The notes under the pieces are model-generated. The model had not been told where the DNA came from, ran no database searches, and worked only from the letters and a program-made list of their open reading frames with translations. This document shows positions 27,854 to 36,574 of a stretch of DNA of 64,000 nucleotides, piece after piece (position 1 is the first letter of the stretch; every line of letters starts with the position of its first letter). Made by a program: the position numbers and the translations under genes. The stretch is from GCA-2737725 sp965229355 (lineage in GTDB: Bacteria > Pseudomonadota > Alphaproteobacteria > Rhodospirillales > Rhodospirillaceae). Location of the stretch: contig OZ245869.1 in the NCBI GenBank assembly GCA_965229355.1, forward strand, positions 2,418,001-2,482,000. The letters are read 5' to 3'.

Positions 27854-28849
27854 TTACGCAGCTTCAATCGCCGCACCAGCCACATCCTGGCCGAAGCAAC
27901 GTTGATAGTATTCTGCAATGGTGGCGCGCTCAGTCTCGTCACATTTATTGAGGAACGTGACGCGGAACGCATAACCAACATCTTTGAAAATCTGCGCGTT
28001 CTCGGCCCAGCTGATCACTGTGCGCGGCGACATGACGGTAGAGATATCGCCGGCCATGAAGCCTTGGCGCGTCAGTTCCGCCACATCGACCATGGCCGAA
28101 ATGGACTTCTTGCCTTCTTTGGTCGTGTAACCTGCAACCTTCGACAAAACGATATTTGTTTCAGCGTCGTGTGGCAGATAGTTCAGCGTGGCCACAATAT
28201 TCCAACGGTCCATCTGACCTTGGTTGATCTGCTGTGTGCCGTGGTAAAGCCCGGTGGTATCGCCCAATCCAACCGTGTTGGCTGTCGAGAATAAGCGGAA
28301 CGACGGGTGAGGGCGGATGACTTTGTTCTGATCGAGAAGTGTGAGTTTGCCTTCCACTTCCAGCACGCGCTGAATCACAAACATCACGTCTGGGCGACCA
28401 GCATCGTATTCGTCGAACACCAAAGCGACCGGGTGCTGTAACGCCCACGGCAACAAGCCTTCGCGGAATTCGGTGACTTGCACACCATCACGTATGACGA
28501 TGGCGTCCTTGCCGATCAGATCAATGCGGCTGATGTGGCTGTCCAAGTTGATGCGCAAGCACGGCCAGTTCAGGCGCGCGGCGACTTGCTCGATGTGGGT
28601 CGATTTGCCCGTGCCGTGATAGCCCTGCACCATGACGCGGCGGTTGTGGGCAAAGCCCGCCAAGATCGCCAGTGTGGTGTCGTAATCGAATTTGTAGGCC
28701 TTATCGATTTCGGGCACGTGCTCGTCGCGCTCGGAGAAGGCGGGCACTTTCATGTCGAGATCAATGCCGAAGACGTCACGGGCTGAAACCATGCGGTCAG
28801 GGACCTTAACGCCCAAATCGCTTTTTGCTGCTTCGGCTTTCTTGCTCAT
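27854..28849 (-). CDS. cobS: Cobaltochelatase subunit CobS
   Basis: 331-residue AAA+ ATPase partner of CobT. It has Walker A GYHGTGKSTHIEQ, the distinctive HISRIDLIGKDAIV, Walker B ALVFDEYDAGRPDVMF and a sensor region FRLFSTANTVGLGD. ATG 28849 follows GGAGAG by six bases; the longer frame to 28864 is rejected. It is the first gene of cobS-cobT. The 254 bp upstream hold its promoter and, on the far side, that of the GbsR-like gene. Confidence 0.95.
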   Translation of the reverse strand: MSKKAEAAKSDLGVKVPDRMVSARDVFGIDLDMKVPAFSERDEHVPEIDKAYKFDYDTTLAILAGFAHNRRVMVQGYHGTGKSTHIEQVAARLNWPCLRINLDSHISRIDLIGKDAIVIRDGVQVTEFREGLLPWALQHPVALVFDEYDAGRPDVMFVIQRVLEVEGKLTLLDQNKVIRPHPSFRLFSTANTVGLGDTTGLYHGTQQINQGQMDRWNIVATLNYLPHDAETNIVLSKVAGYTTKEGKKSISAMVDVAELTRQGFMAGDISTVMSPRTVISWAENAQIFKDVGYAFRVTFLNKCDETERATIAEYYQRCFGQDVAGAAIEAA

Positions 28850-29061
28850 AACGCTCTCCAACATCGCTTACAGCCGCCTTCAAGCTGGCGGGTTTCCACA
28901 TGTTTTATGGCATGGCCCTGGTTTGTCAGGCAATCGGCCCGTGAGGCCGGAATTGCTCTAGAACACCCCCTAAACGGCGGGCTTTTTATGGCCGCTCTCA
29001 AGGCTTATGGGCGCTCTCAATGCGCGGCACCGCCTTGACTCATCCCCTCGGTATTCTGTAA

Positions 29062-29079
29062 TTTCAGTAATTACTGAAA
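29062..29079. promoter_or_regulatory. 18-bp perfect palindrome ahead of gbsR-like gene
   Basis: TTTCAGTAA directly followed by TTACTGAAA, a perfect inverted repeat, 25 bases before the start codon of the GbsR/MarR-type regulator. MarR-type dimers bind such sites, so it is probably the autoregulatory operator, and through it may control cydAB. Confidence 0.65.
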
Positions 29080-29103
29080 ATTGAGAAAATTAGGGCAGTC
29101 CCT

Positions 29104-29676
29104 ATGACCGATCTTCCGCCACTCATCCGCACCTTTGTGATGCACTTTGGTGAAATGGGTAGTCGCTGGGGCATTAACCGCACCGTTGGCCAAATTTACG
29201 CGCTGCTGTTTTTGTCGGACCGGCCTTTAAATGCCGACGACTTGGCCGACACCTTGGGCTTTTCGCGCTCGAACGTCAGCATGGGCCTCAAAGAGTTGGA
29301 CTCATGGCGGCTGATTAAGCTGCAGCACTTGCCGGGTGACCGCCGTGAATATTTCACAACGCCGGATGATATTTGGACCATCGTGAAAACGCTGGCTGAA
29401 GAACGCCGCCGTCGTGAGATCGACCCGACGCTGACATTGCTCCGCGATGTGCTGATGGAAAAAGCGTCTACACCCGCCGAGCAACATGCGCAGAACCGTA
29501 TGCGCGAGATGCATGATTTGTTGGAACTGCTGACGAAGTGGTCTGACGACATGCAGAAGCTAGACGGCGATAGCCTCGTGCAGTTGCTGAAGTTGGGCTC
29601 GCGTGTGCAGAAGCTGCTGGAGCTCAAAGGCAAGCTCACCATTTTGCCCGGTGGGCGTAACCAGAAGAAAACGTAA
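29104..29676 (+). CDS. GbsR/MarR-type transcriptional regulator
   Basis: 190 residues. A winged helix (NRTVGQIYALLFLSDRPLNADDLADTLGFSRSNVSMGLKELDSWRLIKLQHLPGDRREYF, about residues 22-82) is followed by a long helical dimerisation region. The pattern is that of the GbsR branch of MarR proteins. It lies 37 bp upstream of cydA on the same strand and just downstream of an 18-bp palindrome, so it probably controls itself and the bd oxidase. The signal is unknown. Confidence 0.88.
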   Translation: MTDLPPLIRTFVMHFGEMGSRWGINRTVGQIYALLFLSDRPLNADDLADTLGFSRSNVSMGLKELDSWRLIKLQHLPGDRREYFTTPDDIWTIVKTLAEERRRREIDPTLTLLRDVLMEKASTPAEQHAQNRMREMHDLLELLTKWSDDMQKLDGDSLVQLLKLGSRVQKLLELKGKLTILPGGRNQKKT

Positions 29677-29713
29677 GGGACATCTGCTCTCCGTGAGAGC
29701 TGGAGGCTAAACC

Positions 29714-31057
29714 ATGACCGATGCAATTCTCCTCGCGCGCGTTCAGTTTGCGGCCAACATCACGTTTCATATTTTATTCCCAACCATCACCATCGCGCTG
29801 GGGTGGTTCCTGCTGTTCTTCAAACTGCGATATCGCAAAACCGGCGATGCGAAGTGGATGGACGCTTATAAGTTCTGGGTGAAGATCTTCGCGCTATCGT
29901 TCGCCATCGGCGTGGTCAGCGGCATAACCATGTCGTTCCAGTTCGGCACCAATTGGCCGGGCTTTATGGAAATGGTGGGCAACATCGCCGGGCCGTTGTT
30001 GGCGTATGAAGTGCTGACAGCTTTCTTTTTGGAAGCAACATTCTTAGGTATCATGTTGTTCGGTACAGGCCGTGTGTCCGAGCGTATTCATACCCTCGCG
30101 ACATTTCTGGTGGCGTTTGGCACTACATTGTCGGCGTTCTGGATTTTGGTTCTGAACTCATGGATGCAGACGCCAACCGGTTTTGAAATCATCGACGGTA
30201 AAGCGCATGCGGCGGACTGGATGGCGATTGTGTTCAATCCATCTATGCCCTACCGCATCACGCATATGCTGTTAGCCTCTGGCCTCACAGCTGCATTTCT
30301 TGTGGCGGGTGTATCGGCTTATCAGTGGCTCAAAGGCAATCGCGCAGCGGCAGTGATGGCGGCCCTCAGAACGGGTGTGGTGACGGCAGCCGTTCTGATC
30401 CCACTGCAAATTATTGCGGGCGATATGCACGGCTTGAACACGCTGGAACATCAGCCTGCCAAAATCGCGGCGATGGAAGGCGTGTGGGAGACTGAAAAAG
30501 GTGCGCCGCTGTTGTTATTCGCTGTGCCGAATGAGGCCGAGCGCCGTAACGATTTTGCTGTGGGTGTCCCGCGCGGAGCGAGCCTGATTCTCACGCACGA
30601 CCCCGACGGCGAGATCAAAGGATTAAATGATTTCAAAGATGGTCATCCGCCGGTAATGCCGTTGTTCTTTGGCTTTCGCATCATGGTCGGTGTGGGGGTG
30701 CTCATGCTTGCGCTGTCATGGCTCGGCAGTTGGCAGTTATGGCGATTGGGTACGCTGCATCCGCTTGTGGCGCGCGGGTTCGTGTGGTGCACCTTCAGTG
30801 GCTGGGTTGCGACTGTTGCCGGGTGGTATGTCACCGAGATTGGCCGTCAACCCTATCTCGTAAATGGCATGCTACGCACCGTGAATGCCGCATCGAATTT
30901 GCCCGCAGGCACCGTGGCGTTGTCGCTGGCGATGTATCTGACGTTGTACGTGATGCTAACCGCATCTTACGTCGCGACAGTGTTTTATATTGCACGCAAG
31001 GCCGATGTTTATGCGCCGTTGCCGCCGACACAAAGTTCAGCGGCCCAAGTGGCCTAA
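29714..31057 (+). CDS. cydA: Cytochrome bd-type quinol oxidase subunit I (CIO type)
   Basis: 447-residue inner-membrane subunit carrying the b and d haems. His19 (axial ligand position) sits in ANITFHILFP. Further family segments are EATFLGIMLFG, HMLLASGLTAAFLVAGVSAY and GRQPYLVNGMLRT. The periplasmic Q loop is short, as in the cyanide-insensitive (CioA) branch rather than E. coli CydA. GGAGG precedes the ATG. It is followed by cydB 11 bp later. Confidence 0.93.
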   Translation: MTDAILLARVQFAANITFHILFPTITIALGWFLLFFKLRYRKTGDAKWMDAYKFWVKIFALSFAIGVVSGITMSFQFGTNWPGFMEMVGNIAGPLLAYEVLTAFFLEATFLGIMLFGTGRVSERIHTLATFLVAFGTTLSAFWILVLNSWMQTPTGFEIIDGKAHAADWMAIVFNPSMPYRITHMLLASGLTAAFLVAGVSAYQWLKGNRAAAVMAALRTGVVTAAVLIPLQIIAGDMHGLNTLEHQPAKIAAMEGVWETEKGAPLLLFAVPNEAERRNDFAVGVPRGASLILTHDPDGEIKGLNDFKDGHPPVMPLFFGFRIMVGVGVLMLALSWLGSWQLWRLGTLHPLVARGFVWCTFSGWVATVAGWYVTEIGRQPYLVNGMLRTVNAASNLPAGTVALSLAMYLTLYVMLTASYVATVFYIARKADVYAPLPPTQSSAAQVA

Positions 31058-31068
31058 AGGAGCGCGCC

Positions 31069-32076
31069 ATGGAATTCACTGATCCAAACTTCTGGCTGCC
31101 GTTAGTGTTCGCATCGCTCATGGCCTTGGCGATGCTGATTTATGCGTTGCTGGATGGTTACGACTTAGGTGTTGGTGTGCTGATGTTTGCAGCGCCGCCG
31201 CAGCATCGTGACATGATGATCGCCTCCATCGGCCCATTCTGGGATGCGAATGAAACGTGGCTGGTGCTGGGCGTGGGGTTGCTGCTGGTCGCCTTCCCCG
31301 TCGCGCACGGTGCGATCATGACCGCGCTTTATTTGCCAGTGGTCTTCATGCTGGCGGGATTGATTTTGCGCGGCACGGCGTTTGATTTCCGCGCCAAGGT
31401 TCATGCCGCGCGCAAAGACGTGTGGGATTTGGCGTTTCGCTTAGGCTCACTGATCGCGACCGTTGGCCAAGGCTACATGCTGGGGGCTTATATCCTGGGC
31501 TTTGAAATGTCGTGGGCTGCGTTTGGGTTTTCGCTGCTGATCGGCCTATGCCTCACGGCAGGTTATGCGTTTATCGGCGCGGCCTGGCTGATTATGAAAA
31601 CCGAAGGAGAGTTACAAAAGCACGCCGTCGCGTGGGCACGCAAATCGCTTTATCTGATGGTCGCGGGCATTGGCTTGGTGTCGCTGGCCACGCCTTTGGT
31701 GAGTGCGCGCATTTTCGAGAAGTGGTTCACATTTCCCGATATTATTTTATTGGCGCCAATTCCGTTGTTAACAGGCGCAATTATCATCGCGCTGCATGTG
31801 GTGTTGCGACGCTTGCCTCTTGAGAACGATAAATGGTGCTGGGTGCCGTTTGTGGGCGCGGGGGCAGTTTATATTTTGTGCTTTGCCGGGTTGGCGTACA
31901 GCTTTTTTCCGTTCATCGTGCCCGACAAACTTACGATCTGGCAGGCGGCGAGTGCGAGTGAATCACTGATGGTGATTTTAATCGGTGTGCTGATCGTGTT
32001 GCCCGCAATTCTGGCTTACACGGCGTTTGCGTACCGCGTGTTCTGGGGCAAAGCGAAAAATCTGAGCTACTCTTAA
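31069..32076 (+). CDS. cydB: Cytochrome bd-type quinol oxidase subunit II
   Basis: 335-residue polytopic subunit. It starts MEFTDPNFWLPLVFASLMAL and contains the CydB signature ALLDGYDLGVGVL and GPFWDANETWLVL. AAAGGAG lies seven bases before ATG 31069. The reading frame is open much farther upstream (to 30718), but that part overlaps cydA out of frame and is not coding. No CydX-like small gene or cydDC follows; an SDR gene is convergent two bases after the stop. Confidence 0.94.
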   Translation: MEFTDPNFWLPLVFASLMALAMLIYALLDGYDLGVGVLMFAAPPQHRDMMIASIGPFWDANETWLVLGVGLLLVAFPVAHGAIMTALYLPVVFMLAGLILRGTAFDFRAKVHAARKDVWDLAFRLGSLIATVGQGYMLGAYILGFEMSWAAFGFSLLIGLCLTAGYAFIGAAWLIMKTEGELQKHAVAWARKSLYLMVAGIGLVSLATPLVSARIFEKWFTFPDIILLAPIPLLTGAIIIALHVVLRRLPLENDKWCWVPFVGAGAVYILCFAGLAYSFFPFIVPDKLTIWQAASASESLMVILIGVLIVLPAILAYTAFAYRVFWGKAKNLSYS

Positions 32077-32078
32077 GC

Positions 32079-32867
32079 TCAGATGCCTTTGGTCCAGCCG
32101 CCATCAGCAGTGATGGATGCGCCAATCATGTTGGCGGCGCGGTCTGAGGCGAGGAACACAATCAGGCCCGCCAAGTCTTCTGGCTTACCCAGTTTGCCCA
32201 GCGGAATTTGACTGGTGTAATCCTTCTCCACTTCCGCCACCGTGCGCTGCGATGATTGCGCGAGGCGGTTCATCAACGTGGTCCAGCGCTCGGTTTGTGT
32301 GGGGCCTGGGTTCAGCGCATTCACGACAATGCCGTGCGGCGCTACTTCTTCCGCTAAACCTTTGCTGATGGCCAGCAGTGCTGCATTGGCCGCAGAGCCC
32401 GGCAACAAGCGCGGGCTGGGTTGCAAGCCTGTGTTGCCGATGACGTTGACGATGCGGCCGTACTTCTGGCTGATCATGGTCGGAATAACAGCGCGCATCA
32501 TGCGCACGGTCGCCATGACTTTGAGGTCAAAGCTTTCTTGCCAGGTACGATCGGCAATTTCCCAGAAGAGGCCGCCTTGTGATGCGCCAGCAGAATTCAC
32601 CAACACATCAATGCGGCCGAATTGTTTGACGGCTTGCGCGGCAACATTATCGGCAGACGCTTCTTGTGTCAGATCAGCTGGCACCACCAATGTCTCGGTG
32701 TCGTGTTGCGCATGAAGATCGGCGGCGAGTTTGTTCAAGTCATCAACGCTGCGTGCGGCCAATACCAGCTTCACGCCCTCAGCGGCCAACAATCGCGCAC
32801 TGGTGGCGCCCATGCCGCGGCTGGCGCCGGTAATCAGCACCACTTTGTTTTTCAAACCAAGGTCCAT
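32079..32867 (-). CDS. SDR family protein lacking the usual catalytic residues
   Basis: 262-residue short-chain dehydrogenase fold. The cofactor motif TGASRGMG (13-20) and NSAG (91-94) are intact, as is the later NPGPTQTER. The catalytic Tyr-x3-Lys is replaced: the aligned segment reads G157-S-A-A-N161, and the usual Ser region reads IGNTG. A branch of SDR proteins with a G-x-A-x-N sequence here exists, so this is probably a divergent subfamily and not a damaged gene. Activity is uncertain. It lies between cydB and the J-domain gene; GAGAG precedes the ATG. Confidence 0.85.
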   Translation of the reverse strand: MDLGLKNKVVLITGASRGMGATSARLLAAEGVKLVLAARSVDDLNKLAADLHAQHDTETLVVPADLTQEASADNVAAQAVKQFGRIDVLVNSAGASQGGLFWEIADRTWQESFDLKVMATVRMMRAVIPTMISQKYGRIVNVIGNTGLQPSPRLLPGSAANAALLAISKGLAEEVAPHGIVVNALNPGPTQTERWTTLMNRLAQSSQRTVAEVEKDYTSQIPLGKLGKPEDLAGLIVFLASDRAANMIGASITADGGWTKGI

Positions 32868-32902
32868 GGGAACTCTCTTTACTGTAGAAACGTGAAGGCG
32901 CG

Positions 32903-33523
32903 TTAGGCCTCGTTGATGCGACGCAACGCCGCTGAGAGAAGATCGTAGGCGCTATTGATGATTTTCATCCGCGCTTCGGCTTCACTGCTCCCGCCATGTT
33001 TGTCGGGGTGATGTTGCTTCACCAGTTCCTTATAGCGGTTCTTGATATCCGCCAAGGTTACTGGCCCTTCGAGGTCGAAAACTTTCAAAGCTTTCCGCTC
33101 CTCGGACTTAAGCCCGTTTTCCTCGGCCCAGGTTTTCTGGCGCGCCGCTTTGCGCAACTTCGGATCAAACGCCGTGCCTGCGCCCAAATTCATCGGGTCA
33201 TACACATTGTCGGTCGACCACGTTTTCACTTTGCGCGGGGTGGCGGTATTCGTACCCAAGGGCCACGTGGGGCGATCCCATGTCGCAACACGGCGAATTT
33301 CCGCTTCGATATCTTTGGGCGACATGTGAACGTGAAAGTTCCACTTCGCGTTATAGGCGCGCACATGCTCCAGGCAAAACTTCACATATGTTGTGAGGGA
33401 CTGATTTTCAGGGGCCCGGTATATCCCTTCGGCGTCGCATCCCGCCCATGCGCACTGGCACGACCCCGCTTTCGATGCGGTCGCTCCTAATCTCGTCGCC
33501 GTGGCCGGTTTAAAACGCGTCAT
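32903..33523 (-). CDS. J-domain (DnaJ-like) protein
   Basis: 206-residue protein whose J domain is at the C terminus (DIKNRYKELVKQHHPDKHGGSSEAE), with the HPD motif that stimulates Hsp70 ATPase. The N-terminal part has a Cys-rich stretch (CQCAWAGCDAEGIYRAP) and an H-V-R-A-Y-N-x-x-W-N-F segment typical of the alphaproteobacterial J-domain proteins found beside bolA and cobS. It is divergent from bolA across 95 bp. Confidence 0.88.
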   Translation of the reverse strand: MTRFKPATATRLGATASKAGSCQCAWAGCDAEGIYRAPENQSLTTYVKFCLEHVRAYNAKWNFHVHMSPKDIEAEIRRVATWDRPTWPLGTNTATPRKVKTWSTDNVYDPMNLGAGTAFDPKLRKAARQKTWAEENGLKSEERKALKVFDLEGPVTLADIKNRYKELVKQHHPDKHGGSSEAEARMKIINSAYDLLSAALRRINEA

Positions 33524-33618
33524 ACTCTTAATATCATGCTGTTCTTAAGCGGTTCCAATCTTGTTTCTTGCGGTACTTTATGCTTCCACAAGCGCTATTG
33601 GAAAACTGAGAGAGAATC

Positions 33619-33897
33619 ATGGGCGAATATCGTGACCGCATGCAGGCCAAGTTGAACGCGGGCCTGCAACCGACCAAGTTAGAATTTCATGACGATTCAG
33701 CGCGCCATGCAGGCCATGCTGGTGCCCATAAAGATGGGGCTGGCGAAACCCATTTCAAGGTCACAATCGAGGCTGCTGCATTTGCCGGAAAATCCCGCGT
33801 CGAGCGTCAGCGACTAGTGTATGGCCTTGTGGCGGATGAGCTGAAAGAGCGTGTCCATGCTCTTGAGTTGGTATTGCGTGCTCCAGGTGAAGGCTAA
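33619..33897 (+). CDS. BolA family protein
   Basis: 92-residue protein with the BolA fold: KLNAGLQPTKLEFHDDSARHAGHAG, then ETHFKVTIEAAAFAGKSRVERQRLVYGLV with the conserved R-x3-R-Q-R-x-V helix. BolA proteins partner monothiol glutaredoxins in Fe-S and iron handling. GAGAG precedes the ATG. The last four bases overlap the convergent DUF2889 gene. Confidence 0.92.
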   Translation: MGEYRDRMQAKLNAGLQPTKLEFHDDSARHAGHAGAHKDGAGETHFKVTIEAAAFAGKSRVERQRLVYGLVADELKERVHALELVLRAPGEG

Positions 33898-34472
33898 GAG
33901 CCAACCGTTTCTTTTTTTGCGCCAGTATAAAACTGCGGAAACTCACGCTCGACAATAATGTTGTCCGAGGCCCAGGCATGGCACGAGTCCATGATGGGCG
34001 GCTTCACGGTAATTTCTTTTTGCTCTTTGCGCAGTTGTGCCCACTTTTTGCCAGCGGATGTCTGGAACGCTGTGGTGGCAATCGGCCCCAACAGTTCCAT
34101 TAAATGCGTGCAGCCTTCAGTGCCGCCAAACTTTTGTTTCACGGCGCGGTTAAAGCCAGCCACCATGCGCATGCCAATCAGTTCTTTGAACTTTGGCGTA
34201 ATGTTCGGGCAGATGCGGTAGGGCGAAAAATCTGTCACGGCCACTGCATCGACAATTGTCATGCGGTCATCGAACGTGACGCGCAAACCCATGCCGTGCA
34301 GCGGTTCGCCCGGCTGAATTTCACCGCGATCTTTATTGCCGAACGCAAAGGTTTTCACGTCGGTCATCCAGCCGTCGACATCCCATAAACCATCCTCGCG
34401 CTCGTACCCTTGGCAGGTGACGGTGCGGGTGTGGAGATGTTTGCGGGGAACGGTTGAGTCAGGTAACGGCAT
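33894..34472 (-). CDS. DUF2889 family protein
   Basis: 192-residue cytosolic protein matching DUF2889: RTVTCQGYEREDGLWDVDGWMTDVK near the start, PGEPLHGMGLRVTFDD, AVTDFSPYRICP and CTHLMELLGPIATTAFQT. Function unknown; family members occur near oxidative aromatic or steroid catabolism genes in other bacteria. ATG 34472 is used; an in-frame GTG is at 34478. It converges on bolA with a four-base overlap. Confidence 0.83.
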   Translation of the reverse strand: MPLPDSTVPRKHLHTRTVTCQGYEREDGLWDVDGWMTDVKTFAFGNKDRGEIQPGEPLHGMGLRVTFDDRMTIVDAVAVTDFSPYRICPNITPKFKELIGMRMVAGFNRAVKQKFGGTEGCTHLMELLGPIATTAFQTSAGKKWAQLRKEQKEITVKPPIMDSCHAWASDNIIVEREFPQFYTGAKKETVGS

Positions 34473-34516
34473 AAGCACTAGAATCCGGAAAAGTTAACGC
34501 CGCTGCAAGAGCGGCC

Positions 34517-34563
34517 TTCTCCCCATTTAGGGGAGAAAACGCCCCTGTGCATAGGGCGTTTTC
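34517..34563 (-). terminator. Two overlapping hairpins downstream of the CBS gene
   Basis: A 10-bp stem GAAAACGCCC (34535-34544) / GGGCGTTTTC (34554-34563) shares three bases with a second perfect stem TTCTCCCC (34517-34524) / GGGGAGAA (34530-34537). Read leftwards, the first follows the CBS gene stop by about 55 bases and probably terminates it. The second lies in the leader of the DUF2889 gene. Confidence 0.5.
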
Positions 34564-34617
34564 CGGTTTTGAGTTATGCAGGAACCGCTGGACAGGCTTG
34601 TTTTTAAGCCTTGTTTT

Positions 34618-35067
34618 CTAAGCGGTCCCGTAATTCTCGCCATAAATGAAGGCGTTACGGTCTTTCAGGTCTTGCTCGAGTTCGGTGTTGGCGACGGCAT
34701 AGAGGTCGCGGACCGAGACCATACCGACCACTTTGTCGCCATCGACGACAGGGAGGTGGCGATAATTATGTTCCTTCATCATCCGAATGGCATCGGACGC
34801 GGTATCATCCGGAGCCAGCGTATCGGGGTTGGCGGTCATGATGTCACGGCACGTTGTCGTGTCGGGGTTTAAGCCTGCTGCGATCACCCGCGCTGTCATA
34901 TCGCGCTCGGTCACAATGCCCACCAGTTTATCGGCTTCCATTACTAGAACGGCTGCGATCTTTTTTTCGCGCATCATCCGTGCGGCATTCCGCACGATTT
35001 CGGCAGGCGATACTTTTTGAAGTGTCTGGCCGCTAATTACATCGGGAACGATCTTACGAGACATCAT
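34618..35067 (-). CDS. CBS-domain protein
   Basis: 149-residue stand-alone pair of CBS domains: VSPAEIVRNAARMMREKKIAAVLVMEADKLVGIVTERDMTARV (first) and MTANPDTLAPDDTASDAIRMMKEHNYRHLPVVDGDKVVGMVSVRDLY (second). Such modules bind adenine nucleotides and regulate partner enzymes. The partner is not identifiable here. GGAGGGTT precedes the ATG. The 166 bp upstream hold nothing recognisable. Confidence 0.9.
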   Translation of the reverse strand: MMSRKIVPDVISGQTLQKVSPAEIVRNAARMMREKKIAAVLVMEADKLVGIVTERDMTARVIAAGLNPDTTTCRDIMTANPDTLAPDDTASDAIRMMKEHNYRHLPVVDGDKVVGMVSVRDLYAVANTELEQDLKDRNAFIYGENYGTA

Positions 35068-35233
35068 AACCCTCCTTGCCCAAACAGGCGCTGTTAGCGC
35101 TTTGGGGGGGCAGGTCGATCCCGTACGTGCTCAACTGGGATCTCAAGACCCCTCTACACGTTACAAGTCTGCGCGCAGGGCTTGCGACCGGTCAAGGCCC
35201 AAGCCCGGCTAAAGCCAAAATGTAGCGTATTGA

Positions 35234-36526
35234 TTATGCTGCCTTATCTGCGCTTCGAGCATTGCTGCGATGCGGGATAACTTTAATTAAGGTGAGTTGA
35301 TTGCGTTGACGGCGCAGGACTTCAAAGCGGAAACCATTGAACAAAAACCGCTGTCCGGGTTCAGGAATCGTGCGCGATTCGTAAAGGACAAGTCCGGCCA
35401 ACGTCGAGGCTTTGTCGTCGGGCAAGCCCCAATCTAGTTCGCGGTTGAGGTCACGCAGCGTCACGCTGCCGTCGATCAGCACCGAGCCGTCAGCCTGCAA
35501 GCGAATACCCGCCACGGGCAAATCGTGTTCGTCGCGAATATCGCCGACAATTTCTTCAATGATGTCTTCCAGTGTCACGATACCCATGAGGGCGCCATAC
35601 TCATCGACCACAATCGCAAAGTGTTCGCGACGTGCGCGGAAGCTGTTCATCTGGTCGAGCAGTTTTGTGGTGTTCGGAATAAACCATGGCGGCGTCGCCA
35701 ATGTTGATACGTCGACGTTTTCATTTTTCCCGCCAGTGGATTCAATCGCGCGCAGCAAACTTTTCGCATGTAGCACGCCGATGATATTGTCTGGCTCATT
35801 CCGCCACAGTGGAATGCGCGAGTAAGGGCTGGCGGCGACTTGTTCGATGATGTCGCCAATGGGCAGGTCAGCATCAAGGGTCACGACCTTTTTACGGTGA
35901 ATGATGATTTCGCCAACTTCTACATCTGTCAGGTCCAACACGCTGCGCAGCATTGCGCGTTCGTGTTTAACCTCTTCTTTGATGGCCTGTTCAGCCATTT
36001 GCAGTTCAATGGTACCCCGCAACTCTGCCATGATTTGTTGAGCGGAACGTGATGTTTCCGTTGTGACGCCAAACAAATGCAATGCGCCCTTCACGAAGTA
36101 TTCGACAGCGATATTGAACGGCTTAAACAGTGTGACCAAAACCGACATCACGCCACCGGTATAAAGCGCAACGGTTGTTGTGTGCAGCAGGGCGTAGGTC
36201 TTGGGTAGAATTTCTCCGTAGATCACAATCAAAATGGTCATGATCGCGGTGGCGTAGAACACACCTTCATCGCCAAAGGCTGCAATCATCGCGCTCGTTG
36301 TGAGCGCGGATGCCAGAATGTTGACGAGATTGTTGCCGAGCAGAACGGTCGAGATCATGTGCTCGCGCTGATCAAGTAAGCGATTCACTGTCCCTGCGCG
36401 TTCATCACCATCTTCGTGCAATTGATGCAGAAGCGGTTTTGACGCGGCGGTCAGGGCTGTCTCAGCCGCAGACAAAAAAGCCGCGACGGACAGCAGAACA
36501 AGAATGGTGATGGATATGACGATCAT
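35234..36526 (-). CDS. CorC/HlyC family membrane protein (DUF21-CBS-CBS-CorC_C)
   Basis: 430 residues. The N-terminal DUF21/CNNM membrane domain has SAAETALTAASKPLLHQL (about 18-36) and further helices to residue 150. Two CBS domains follow (about 200-320, including YSRIPLWRNEPDNIIGVL and FAIVVDEYGALMGIVTLEDIIEEIVGDI). The C-terminal transporter-associated domain starts about 340. Family members are linked to Mg2+/Co2+ efflux or resistance. It follows aroB (48 bp) on the same strand, as in related alphaproteobacteria. Confidence 0.92.
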   Translation of the reverse strand: MIVISITILVLLSVAAFLSAAETALTAASKPLLHQLHEDGDERAGTVNRLLDQREHMISTVLLGNNLVNILASALTTSAMIAAFGDEGVFYATAIMTILIVIYGEILPKTYALLHTTTVALYTGGVMSVLVTLFKPFNIAVEYFVKGALHLFGVTTETSRSAQQIMAELRGTIELQMAEQAIKEEVKHERAMLRSVLDLTDVEVGEIIIHRKKVVTLDADLPIGDIIEQVAASPYSRIPLWRNEPDNIIGVLHAKSLLRAIESTGGKNENVDVSTLATPPWFIPNTTKLLDQMNSFRARREHFAIVVDEYGALMGIVTLEDIIEEIVGDIRDEHDLPVAGIRLQADGSVLIDGSVTLRDLNRELDWGLPDDKASTLAGLVLYESRTIPEPGQRFLFNGFRFEVLRRQRNQLTLIKVIPHRSNARSADKAA

Positions 36527-36574
36527 GACGCTACTCTGGCGTTGCGAACATGTGGCCAGTGTAGCGTGATCAGG

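Noticed and set aside
30718..31068. Long in-frame extension upstream of cydB
   Set aside because: It overlaps cydA out of frame and does not resemble CydB. ATG 31069 has a good ribosome site and the family N terminus.
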